From CASQEL01 sp036655975 (GTDB taxonomy: Bacteria; Desulfobacterota; Desulfovibrionia; Desulfovibrionales; Desulfovibrionaceae): a DNA stretch of 19,395 bases. Shown here in pieces: positions 8,842 through 15,435 of this stretch. Both the position numbers and the translations under genes were made by a program. The notes beneath the pieces are model-generated. The model was not told the DNA's origin, ran no database searches, and worked only from the letters and a program-made list of their open reading frames with translations. Position 1 is the stretch's first letter, and each line of letters begins with the position of its first letter. The DNA is taken from assembly GCA_036655975.1 (NCBI GenBank), contig JAVVPD010000038.1:1-19395 (forward strand). The letters run 5' to 3'.

Positions 8842-10068
8842 TCATGCGCCAATACAAATAATATCCATAGGGCTACCTGTCAGGCATTTCCCGCCCTCGT
8901 CCGTCACTTCAAAGGTATCTTCAACGCCTACCATACCCACGCCCGGAAGACCTATTTTAGGTTCAATGGCCAGAACCATACCCGCCTGCAAAGGCGCGTC
9001 AAAGCGCGGGGCCAACACGGGAAATTCGTCAATTACCAAACCAATACCGTGCCCCAGAAAATGCACTTTATTACCCATAAGACCCATAAAACCCTCAGTA
9101 AAACCTAATTCTTCCGCCTGTTTCTGGGCCGCGTGCCAAATGTCTGAAGGAATGGCCCCTACGCGCAAAGCGGCGGCAGCGCGGTGCTGTATACTCAGGC
9201 AGGCGTCCTGCGCTCGGCGAACAAGAGAAGGGACGCTGTCCGGCGTGCCAGACCAATAAAGTTGTGTTTTATCCGTATGATAACCTTCCAGCACAAAGCC
9301 AATGTCGAGTGCTAAGGGACTGTGCTTTTGCCAAACAGAACCCGCATAGCCCATAAAAGGTTGAGCGGGATGCTCACCCTTGAGGCCCAAAGGGCCGTTA
9401 AAATGACTGGGATAATTACCATTCTCGCCAGCGGCAATATGGCCTAAAAAGACGTCCTCGCCATAATTGCCCATACGGTTCATACCACTGTGCCCAAGTT
9501 CAAAAAAAATGCGCCACGACATATGGGCAATTTCGCGTTCTGTCAGGCCCGCGTGCAATACACACGGCAACATTTGCGTAAGGGCTTGATGATGCCGCCC
9601 CCCCGCGATGGACATTTTTTGCAGTTCCCACGGGCTTTTCACCGCCCGCGCCAACATAAGAGCCTGATCGCCGGGTACAAAATGGCACTCGGACAAACGC
9701 GATTGCAACAGCGTTGCCAGCGACCATGGCAGGGCGCTCATTTGCGCCGCCACCGTGCCGCGCAAGGGGCTGCCGCAATCCGCACACAGGGCGGGCACCT
9801 CACCGTAGGATTTGAACAGCCGCATATGCGTCAAAGGACTTTCCAAACGGCAACGCTCTATCCCTTTACGCGCCAAAAGCACAGGCTCACCCTCATGGGG
9901 CAGCCAGAGCATACCGTTGACAAGGCTAGCGCTCAAATAATAAAAATCCACCCGTGAAAAAACGAGCAGTCCCGTGGCTTCCGGGGCCACGGTGCGTAGG
10001 TGGGCAAGCACCGCGCGATGACGCGCGGACAATTCCTGCGGGCTGATTATTTCAATGCTTGTATGCAC
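8842..10068 (-). CDS. M24 family metallopeptidase (Xaa-Pro aminopeptidase-like)
   Basis: The 408-residue product has a creatinase-type N-terminal domain (about 1-140) and a pita-bread M24 catalytic domain (about 150-400). All five dimetal ligands can be seen: D255 (LALDIG), D266 (YHTDKTQ), H340 (FLGHGIG), E369 (LAIEPKIG) and E383 (GVEDTFEV). Enzymes of this kind remove N-terminal residues before proline, or are dipeptidases, in the cytoplasm; no signal peptide is seen. The frame stays open to 10188, but the GTG at 10068 has GAGGAG 7 nt upstream and gives the family's usual length, so I reject the longer form. A CADC pair (residues 95-98) in the N-terminal domain is unusual. The exact substrate cannot be told. 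It leads the two-gene operon with the GT-C gene. Confidence 0.9.
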   Translation of the reverse strand: MHTSIEIISPQELSARHRAVLAHLRTVAPEATGLLVFSRVDFYYLSASLVNGMLWLPHEGEPVLLARKGIERCRLESPLTHMRLFKSYGEVPALCADCGSPLRGTVAAQMSALPWSLATLLQSRLSECHFVPGDQALMLARAVKSPWELQKMSIAGGRHHQALTQMLPCVLHAGLTEREIAHMSWRIFFELGHSGMNRMGNYGEDVFLGHIAAGENGNYPSHFNGPLGLKGEHPAQPFMGYAGSVWQKHSPLALDIGFVLEGYHTDKTQLYWSGTPDSVPSLVRRAQDACLSIQHRAAAALRVGAIPSDIWHAAQKQAEELGFTEGFMGLMGNKVHFLGHGIGLVIDEFPVLAPRFDAPLQAGMVLAIEPKIGLPGVGMVGVEDTFEVTDEGGKCLTGSPMDIICIGA

Positions 10069-10075
10069 GGCGCTT

Positions 10076-10081
10076 CTCCTC
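10076..10081 (-). promoter_or_regulatory. Ribosome binding site deciding the GTG start of the M24 peptidase
   Basis: GAGGAG on the minus strand lies 7 nt before GTG 10068. No comparable site precedes any in-frame start upstream. Confidence 0.75.
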
Positions 10082-10182
10082 ACAGCTAAAAAATGCCTTG
10101 TCCGGTCTCTCTGTGCGTATATTACTCCCGTATTTACGATTGCTTGTCCCGAAAGGCAAGGGGTGAAACACCACTGTAAAGA

Positions 10183-10211
10183 TTGCACTCAGATTTCATT
10201 AATGATAGTAT
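10183..10211 (+). promoter_or_regulatory. Weak sigma-70-like promoter candidate for the CoA-binding/YkgJ/J-protein operon
   Basis: TTGCAC (10183-10188) and TAGTAT (10206-10211) are separated by 17 nt and lie 42 nt before the TTG start. Each hexamer matches the consensus only partly. An 18-nt dyad (GTATAT, 6 nt, ATATAC, at 10208-10225) overlaps the -10 side and could be an operator. The whole divergent region (10069-10252) holds no gene that I can support; I found no convincing promoter for the minus-strand peptidase. Confidence 0.25.
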
Positions 10212-10238
10212 ATGGAAATATATACTTTGTTTTCATCT

Positions 10239-10244
10239 GGGAGG
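10239..10244 (+). promoter_or_regulatory. Ribosome binding site deciding the TTG start of the CoA-binding protein
   Basis: GGGAGG lies 8 nt before TTG 10253. Starts further upstream in the frame lack a site of this strength and would overlap the divergent peptidase gene. Confidence 0.7.
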
Positions 10245-10252
10245 AATTTCCA

Positions 10253-10669
10253 TTGTTTGATGAAACCTTGCGCGACAGGCTGCTGCATACCCGCACCATT
10301 GCCATTATAGGTGCCAAAGATACTGCGGGTCAGCCCGTGGACAGTGTGGGCCGTTATCTCATGGCGGCGGGTTACACGGTGTACCCTGTGCACCCGGTGC
10401 GGCGCACGGTCTGGGGTCTGCCAAGCTACGCCAGCCTTGCGGGCTTGCCTTGCGCTGTGGATATGGTCAATCTGTTCCGCGCACCGCAATTTTGTGCGGA
10501 TCACGCCCGTGAAATTCTGCAACTGACGTGGAAACCGCACTGTTTTTGGATGCAACTGGGCATCCGCTCCCCCGAGGCCGGTAGGTGCATGCAGCAAGCG
10601 GGCATTGCCGTTGTAGAAGATAGGTGCATCATGGTAGAACATCGTAAACTTTTGGGAGAACAGGCATGA
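10253..10669 (+). CDS. CoA-binding domain protein (YccU-type)
   Basis: This 138-residue cytoplasmic protein is a single Rossmann-type CoA-binding domain of the usual length. Residues 15-25 (TIAIIGAKDTA) form the first strand and glycine-rich turn. The signature VYPVHPVRRTVWGLPSYASL (43-62) follows. The family's C-terminal block is at 98-127, with FWMQLGIRSPEAG and IAVVEDRCIM. These proteins resemble the CoA-binding part of succinyl-CoA ligases and acyl-CoA synthetases, but the role of the stand-alone forms is not established. The start is TTG, chosen from GGGAGG at proper spacing and from length; the open frame reaches back to 10055 without family similarity. Its TGA overlaps the ATG of the next gene (ATGA), so translation of the two is coupled. 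Confidence 0.88.
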   Translation: MFDETLRDRLLHTRTIAIIGAKDTAGQPVDSVGRYLMAAGYTVYPVHPVRRTVWGLPSYASLAGLPCAVDMVNLFRAPQFCADHAREILQLTWKPHCFWMQLGIRSPEAGRCMQQAGIAVVEDRCIMVEHRKLLGEQA

Positions 10670-11122
10670 ACGCCCCTGTATTTGACTGCCGCATGTGCGG
10701 AATCTGTTGCGAAGGCAAGGGCGGCATTGTGGTTAGCCCCACGGATTTACCTCGTATTTGCACCTTTTTGCACCAAAGTCCTGAAGAATTTTCCGCCCAA
10801 TACGGAGAAATGCACAATGGCAAGCTGAAAATCCGCACTGGAGACGACGGCTTTTGCGTTTTTTTTGTGCAGGGCAAGGGCTGTTCCGTCCATGTCGCTA
10901 AACCCGATATCTGCCGTGCGTGGCCCTTTTTCCGAGGCAATATGGTCGATTCTGAAAGCTTCACCATGGCAAAAGAATTTTGCGCTGGCATCCGCGCCAA
11001 CGNNNNNNNNNNCCAAGCACCAAGACTTTGTTACCGAAGGCCGTGCCTATTTGAAAGAACAAGGCCTGAGCGCCGAAAACCCCCTCACCGAGGCCAATGC
11101 GCTCATAGGCATACAGGCATGA
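10666..11122 (+). CDS. YkgJ-type cysteine-cluster protein (putative Zn/Fe-binding), interrupted by assembly gap
   Basis: Residues 8-15 (CRMCGICC) and the later GKGCSVHVAKPDICRAWPFF (71-90) are the hallmark of the YkgJ (UPF0153) family, with further cysteines at 32, 64 and 106 that may bind a metal or iron-sulfur cluster. The family's biochemical role is not established. The readable frame runs from ATG 10666 (GGGAG 7 nt upstream) to the N run. After the run it resumes in another frame with DFVTEGRAYLKEQGL and stops at 11122. The frame change is explained if the ten Ns stand for a gap whose length is a multiple of three; I do not read it as a real frameshift. The total would be near 150 residues. 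Its stop overlaps the next ATG. Confidence 0.85.
11003..11012. other. Assembly gap (ten Ns)
   Basis: Ten undetermined bases lie inside the YkgJ-type gene. Their length is inconsistent with the coding frame on both sides (a multiple of three is needed), so the number is probably a placeholder or an estimate. Confidence 0.95.
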
Positions 11123-12141
11123 AACGTGCGCGCCAGCTTCCGCTCAAGGACTGCTACCGCCTGCTCCAAGTAAAGAAAGGGGCCACGCTGGACGAGGTTA
11201 AACGCGCCTACCGCCAGCGCGCCTTTGAGTTGCACCCTGATCTCAACCCTGGCATCCCAGATGCGGGCACCCGTTTTCAGCATTTGAACGAGGCCTATGT
11301 AACCCTCAGCCACATTCTTCACGCTGAGGAAGAAGCCGCTTCGGCCAAGGCACGAGCCTACGAAGCTGCCGCCAAAGCCAAGGAATACGCGCGGGAACAG
11401 GCACGCGAGCAAGCCCGCCAACAGGCTTGGGGCCAAGCCCGCGAAGAAGCGTGGGAGCAGGCCCGCACCCAGACAAGAGAACAAGCCAAAGCCAACGGAC
11501 GCACCGCCAACGAAGCCTACACGCAAGAAAAAGCCCGTGCCGAAGCCGCCAAGGCTGCAGAAGATGCCCGGGCCGCCGAAGAACGCCGTCTTAATGCGGA
11601 AAAAGCCCAAGCCGAAGCCCAAGCTGCCGCTCAAGCTGCCGCCGCCAAAGCCGCCGCTGAATCCGAAAATACGGCTGAAAATACTAAGGAAGACGTGCTG
11701 CGCGACCTGCTCAAAGACCCTTTTGCGCGCCGCGTATTTGAAGATATTTATAGTGAAGTGCACAAACAGAAACGCGACCAAAAATTTGAAGCCGCGAAGC
11801 CTGAGCAGCCTCCAGTCCCCCCAAAGCCCCGTAAAATTCAGATGGAATGGGGCAATAACAAAATGAGCCTTGATTTTACGCACGGCGTAACTGGGGTTAT
11901 CAAGGGCTGGCTACGCAATCAGATTGATGAAGAACAGAGCTTTAAATTTCCCGCATCCAGCCTCATCCCCGGCGCGCGTCTGCGCTTGCAGATTCGGCGC
12001 GGCCTCTCGGGAGAGCTTACCACCGTAGAAATTACCCTGCCCCCTGATTTTATCGTAGGTAAGCCCGTGCGCCTGAAGGGCCTTGGTAAACGCATCGGTC
12101 CGTGGCAAGGAGATCTCTACCTCACCATTGAGCCCCGCTAA
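11119..12141 (+). CDS. J-domain co-chaperone with Ala/Gln-rich coiled coil and DnaJ-type C-terminal domain
   Basis: The 340-residue product has a J domain at about 10-66 (KDCYRLLQVKKGATLDEV) with the HPD tripeptide at 39-41 needed to stimulate an Hsp70 ATPase. Residues 70-185 form a long Ala, Glu, Gln, Lys and Arg-rich helix or coiled coil in place of the Gly/Phe and zinc regions of DnaJ. Residues 91-123 are tetrads of A-x-x-Q type. The last 65 residues resemble the DnaJ substrate-binding domain (GKPVRLKGLGKRIGPWQGDL). The start ATG overlaps the upstream TGA and has no good ribosome site, so translation depends on coupling. It is cytoplasmic, since no signal is seen. It is not the housekeeping DnaJ; the client is unknown but may be a product of the same operon. 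Confidence 0.88.
   Translation: MKRARQLPLKDCYRLLQVKKGATLDEVKRAYRQRAFELHPDLNPGIPDAGTRFQHLNEAYVTLSHILHAEEEAASAKARAYEAAAKAKEYAREQAREQARQQAWGQAREEAWEQARTQTREQAKANGRTANEAYTQEKARAEAAKAAEDARAAEERRLNAEKAQAEAQAAAQAAAAKAAAESENTAENTKEDVLRDLLKDPFARRVFEDIYSEVHKQKRDQKFEAAKPEQPPVPPKPRKIQMEWGNNKMSLDFTHGVTGVIKGWLRNQIDEEQSFKFPASSLIPGARLRLQIRRGLSGELTTVEITLPPDFIVGKPVRLKGLGKRIGPWQGDLYLTIEPR
11389..11487 (+). repeat. Twelve-nt tandem repeat coding A-x-x-Q tetrads in the J-protein
   Basis: About eight diverged 12-nt units encode tetrads such as AREQ, AREQ, ARQQ, AWGQ, AREE, AWEQ and ARTQ. Synonymous divergence between units shows that the protein pattern is kept by selection or is old, rather than a fresh expansion. 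Period four gives a slowly twisting Ala stripe and a Gln/Glu stripe on one helix. Confidence 0.8.
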
Positions 12142-12270
12142 AAATCTTTCCGCAATTTCTTGTTTGGCGTATTCCAAAGCGCTAGAGCCTTTATTTCCTC
12201 CCCCTACAGTACAGACACATCCTTACAGTGTTGAGTGCTGCCGCTTCGCTGTGGATCAAACGCGATGAAG

Positions 12271-12321
12271 AAAAAAATAAGGAGGCGCAGCAACTACCAA
12301 CATAAACCAGAACAGCCTCCT
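12271..12321 (-). terminator. Possible minus-strand terminator (7-bp stem, long loop, T tract)
   Basis: Read on the minus strand, AGGAGGC and GCCTCCT pair across a 28-nt loop and are followed by TATTTTTTT. It could stop transcripts that leave the rel operon and run antisense through the TauE-type gene. The long loop lowers confidence, and an overlapping stem (GCAGCAA with TTGCTGC) would compete with it. Confidence 0.35.
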
Positions 12322-12326
12322 CTTGC

Positions 12327-12372
12327 TGCAAGACCCCCAGTGCAAGGAATAATTGCACTGGGGGTTCTTGCA
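12327..12372. repeat. Strong 19-bp hairpin with 7-nt loop
   Basis: The arms 12327-12345 and 12353-12372 pair over 19 bp with one bulged T (12366) and the loop GGAATAA. There is no T run directly after it on the plus strand, so it is not a classical intrinsic terminator for the J-protein operon. It could protect RNA ends, pause polymerase or be part of a small RNA. Confidence 0.85.
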
Positions 12373-12511
12373 CACCTGTCTGTCAAACATCACGCAAAAG
12401 GCCCCTCTGAGGCCGCGTATCACCCCTTGCTTACGACTTGCAGTGGTGAATTGTCATTTATTCCCAAGGGGCGTAGGCATAGACCAATGCATAGCTGCAC
12501 GGAGGGCGCCC

Positions 12512-13285
12512 ATGCTAATTTTTCTGACCATGCTCTTGTTGGGTGGAATACTAGGATTTATCGGCGTGGGTGGCGCGGGCATTATGATTGCCGTGCTCAC
12601 CGTAATCTTTGGCATCCCTGTGCATACGGCTTTGGGGACATCACTGGGGGCCATGGTTTTTACCACTTTTTCTGGTGTCTACAGTCATTGCCGTGAAGGT
12701 AATGTGGCGTGGCGCATCGGGAGTATTGTGGGAATTTTTGGGGCCAGTGGCGCTTTTTTCGGCGCACGGCTTTCCGCGTATATACCCAGTGATCGGCTTG
12801 CCGTATTTACGGGCATCGTTATGCTCTTTTTTTGCGCCCTCATCTATGTCCGCATTTTTCATCAAAAAAGTCGCCTTTTCCAACTCCGCATCTTTCAAAC
12901 AAGGCCTTCAGGCCTAAAATTTTGGCTGTTAGCGGCGGGGACAGGCCTGTTCAATGGTCTGGTTGCGGGGACATTTGGCGTGGGATCTGCCCCACTCATT
13001 CAGCTAACTTTACTGGTAATTTTCAATATTTCCCTGTACCAGACTGTGGGAACCACCATGCTGGTTATTTTTCCCATCGGGCTGCTGGGAGGCCTAGGTT
13101 TTCTCACCGCAGGCTATCTTGACGCAGGGCTGTTCACCCAAGTGGTGTTGGGACAAATAATCGGCGCGTACATCGGTGCCAAATTCACTCGGCTGGCCCC
13201 AGTTATACTCTTAAAAATCACCATGCTGCTCGTCCCCGCTGTGGGGGGCTTGAGCATGATTATTTTTAACCTATTCCGTTGTTGA
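12512..13285 (+). CDS. TauE/SafE family anion permease
   Basis: The 257-residue protein consists of hydrophobic helices with the two internal repeats of this family. The first half carries GFIGVGGAGIM (15-25) near the N-terminus. The second carries GLVAGTFGVGSAPLIQ (149-164) after a short cytoplasmic hydrophilic stretch (about 115-135). Members export or import small anions such as sulfite, sulfoacetate or thiosulfate across the inner membrane; the substrate here cannot be inferred. The start ATG 12512 has GGAGG 6 nt upstream; the frame open back to 12353 adds a non-membrane leader from inside the hairpin and is rejected. The gene appears to stand alone. Its last 15 bp overlap the end of rel on the other strand. 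Confidence 0.88.
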   Translation: MLIFLTMLLLGGILGFIGVGGAGIMIAVLTVIFGIPVHTALGTSLGAMVFTTFSGVYSHCREGNVAWRIGSIVGIFGASGAFFGARLSAYIPSDRLAVFTGIVMLFFCALIYVRIFHQKSRLFQLRIFQTRPSGLKFWLLAAGTGLFNGLVAGTFGVGSAPLIQLTLLVIFNISLYQTVGTTMLVIFPIGLLGGLGFLTAGYLDAGLFTQVVLGQIIGAYIGAKFTRLAPVILLKITMLLVPAVGGLSMIIFNLFRC

Positions 13286-15421
13286 ACGGACAACTTCAAT
13301 AATTTGAGGAATTTTACGCATTTCTTCAATAATTTGATAAAGTTGTCCTGCATTGCTGATTTCTATAGTAATGTCCATTTCACTACGCCCATCAACCATG
13401 CTTCTGGAAGTAAGGGATTCGATATTCACATTATCCTTTGCCAACAATTGCGCCACCTGTGCCAGCACACCACGTTCGTTCTTGCAAAACAGATGAATAC
13501 GGGCTTGATAGGGTTTGTCTTCTTGCCCATCCCAATGCACAGAAATCAGACGTTCCGGCTCCATATTGGGCACATTCGCACAGTCCACGCGGTGTACGCT
13601 GACACCAAGCCCTCGGCTGATGTAGCCAATAATGGCATCACCGGGCACAGGATTACAACATTTGGCAAAACGAACCAGCACACCGTCCACACCGCTCAGG
13701 CTCACGCCGTCCGTTGTTTTGGTTTTACCCTTGACGGGCGCGGGACTTTCCACAGGAGCTGGCGGAGCCACGGCTTCAGGGTGCAACACCGCATACAGTT
13801 TATTAAGCACCTTACGCGGTGTGTGGTGAGCATAGCCCACAGCAGCCATAAGCTCATCCACAGCGTCAAAATTCATATCTTGAGCCACAATGCTCATTTC
13901 CCCATCTTTAATGGCTCTATGAACATTGAGACCGACCTTGCGGCCTTCTTTTTCGAGCATTTCACGGCCCAAGGCCAAAGCGCGTTCGCGTTCTTCCGTG
14001 CGTAAATAGTGCTGAATGCGGCTACGGGCTTTGGCTGTTTTAACCAGCTTGAGCCAATCACGGTTAGGATGACGCGAAGGATCCGTTATAATTTCAACAG
14101 TATCCCCATTTTTAAGCGGCGTCCCCAAAGGCACCAGCTTGCCGTTAACCTTCGTGCCCGCGCAATGGTGCCCCACCTTGGTGTGAATATGGAAGGCAAA
14201 ATCCAAAGGCGTTGCGCCTTCGGGGAGTTCCTTCACATCGCCACGCGGGGTATAGATGTAGACTTCATCTTTAAACAATTCAAGGCGGAGTGAGTGCATG
14301 AACTCTTTAGAATCTGTCTCGTCGCGCTGGCGCTCAAAAATTTCGCGCAACCACGTAAATTGTTCCAAATCTTTAGGATTAACCCTTCCGCCTTCTTTAT
14401 ACAGCCAGTGGGAAGCCACGCCGTGTTCGGCCTGCCGGTGCATGTCTTCCGTACGAATCTGAATTTCAATGCGCTCACCCTCAGGGCCAATAACGGTGGA
14501 ATGCAAGCTCTGATAGCCGTTATTTTTGGGGGTGGAAATATAATCTTTAAAGCGCCCGTACACGGGTTTCCACTGGGAGTGCACCAGCCCCAGCACGGCG
14601 TAGCAATCGCGCACATCATCCACCAGCACCCGAAAGGCCATGATGTCGTGCATTTCATCAAGGGTGAGCGATTGCTGCATCATTTTTTTATGGATGCTGA
14701 ATTTATGCTTAATGCGCCCGCACACAGTGCCACGGATGGCATTGCTTGCCAGCAGACTTTCCAGCCGCGTAACCACCTTGCTGATGATCTGCCGCTCCAC
14801 CACCTGATTGTCATCTAACCATTGAGTAATCTGCCCATAAACATCGGGTTTAAGATATTTGAAGCTTAGATCTTCCAATTCCTGCTTAAGCCGATACAGG
14901 CCCAGACGATTGGCAAGGGGTGCGTAAATATCCATGGTTTCTTGGGCAATGCGGCGTTGCTTATGCAGTTTTTGAAAATCTAAAGTCCGCATATTGTGCA
15001 AGCGGTCAGCCAGTTTCACCATCAGCACACGAATATCGTGGCTCATGGCGAGAATCATTTTACGGATATTTTCGGCCTGCGCTTCTTCCTTAGTGTCAAA
15101 GGGAATCAGGCTAATCTTGGTCACTCCGTCAACAATATCAGCCACATCTTCGCCAAATTCGTCGTCCAATTCTTCAATGGTGGCCTTGGTATCTTCCACT
15201 GTGTCGTGCAGCAAAGCTGAACACACGGTGGCCTCATCAAAACCCATGGAGGCGAGAATGTTGGCAACGGCAAGAGGATGCGACAAATAGGGTTCACCCG
15301 AAAGCCGTGTCTGCCCCGCATGGGCGGCAGCAGCAAACACATAGGCTTTTTGAATCAACTCTGTGTTGGCTTCAGGAGTTTTAGCAAGCACCTGATCAAG
15401 TATTTCTTGAATGCGTATCAT
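13271..15421 (-). CDS. rel: Bifunctional (p)ppGpp synthetase/hydrolase (RelA/SpoT family, Rel)
   Basis: The 716-residue protein has the full long-RSH layout. The HD hydrolase domain covers about 25-190, with H72-D73 in LLHDTVEDT. The synthetase domain covers about 235-345, with the ATP-site GRIKHKFSIHKKM, NNGYQSLHSTV and RIEIQIRT. TGS is at about 387-446. A cysteine region has AKCCNPVPGD (586-595) plus H610 and C614. ACT is at about 640-716. The motif at 290-293 is RFKD, the form found in bifunctional enzymes, whereas mono-functional RelA has an acidic version; an intact HD pair agrees. It should make and degrade the starvation alarmone. The start MIRIQEIL is placed at 15421, 14 nt after the stop of the upstream gene. 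Its AAGG overlaps that stop codon and is rather far (12 nt) from the ATG. Confidence 0.95.
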   Translation of the reverse strand: MIRIQEILDQVLAKTPEANTELIQKAYVFAAAAHAGQTRLSGEPYLSHPLAVANILASMGFDEATVCSALLHDTVEDTKATIEELDDEFGEDVADIVDGVTKISLIPFDTKEEAQAENIRKMILAMSHDIRVLMVKLADRLHNMRTLDFQKLHKQRRIAQETMDIYAPLANRLGLYRLKQELEDLSFKYLKPDVYGQITQWLDDNQVVERQIISKVVTRLESLLASNAIRGTVCGRIKHKFSIHKKMMQQSLTLDEMHDIMAFRVLVDDVRDCYAVLGLVHSQWKPVYGRFKDYISTPKNNGYQSLHSTVIGPEGERIEIQIRTEDMHRQAEHGVASHWLYKEGGRVNPKDLEQFTWLREIFERQRDETDSKEFMHSLRLELFKDEVYIYTPRGDVKELPEGATPLDFAFHIHTKVGHHCAGTKVNGKLVPLGTPLKNGDTVEIITDPSRHPNRDWLKLVKTAKARSRIQHYLRTEERERALALGREMLEKEGRKVGLNVHRAIKDGEMSIVAQDMNFDAVDELMAAVGYAHHTPRKVLNKLYAVLHPEAVAPPAPVESPAPVKGKTKTTDGVSLSGVDGVLVRFAKCCNPVPGDAIIGYISRGLGVSVHRVDCANVPNMEPERLISVHWDGQEDKPYQARIHLFCKNERGVLAQVAQLLAKDNVNIESLTSRSMVDGRSEMDITIEISNAGQLYQIIEEMRKIPQIIEVVRSTTE

Positions 15422-15435
15422 GAAACACAACATCC

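Larger units (their letters stand above)
12142..12511. other. 370-nt intergenic region without a supported gene, rich in secondary structure
   Basis: It separates the J-protein gene from the TauE-type gene. It contains a 19-bp hairpin (12327-12372) and two shorter competing stems (12280-12286 with 12315-12321; 12287-12293 with 12323-12329). A frame from ATG 12264 runs through it into the permease gene in another frame, but it has no ribosome site and a composition unlike the neighbours. A ribosome site for the permease lies at its end (GGAGG, 12501-12505). I find no convincing promoter. Confidence 0.7.

Noticed and set aside
10055..10252. Longer N-terminus of the CoA-binding protein
   Set aside because: It would overlap the divergent peptidase start, and the TTG at 10253 has a strong ribosome site and gives the normal family length.
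11047..11883. 278-codon minus-strand frame, Gly/Phe-rich and silk-like
   Set aside because: It is the antisense shadow of the Ala/Glu/Gln-rich coil; no ribosome site, and the plus strand encodes recognised domains.
10666..12141. Single 491-codon YkgJ plus J-domain fusion frame
   Set aside because: It only exists by reading through ten Ns; the YkgJ tail resumes in a different frame with its own stop overlapping the J-protein ATG.
12327..12372. Hairpin as an intrinsic terminator of the J-protein operon
   Set aside because: It has no T run after the stem on the plus strand and lies 186 nt past the stop; kept as a structured repeat only.
12191..12373. Short minus-strand frame (60 codons) as a possible leader peptide
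   Set aside because: No ribosome site and no minus-strand gene downstream for it to control.
12264..12696. Plus-strand frame starting MKKKIRRRSN across the intergenic region
   Set aside because: No ribosome site, runs through the strong hairpin and into the TauE-type gene in another frame, and resembles no family I know.
13304..14005. 233-codon plus-strand frame opposite rel
   Set aside because: Antisense shadow of the conserved ACT and linker regions of Rel.
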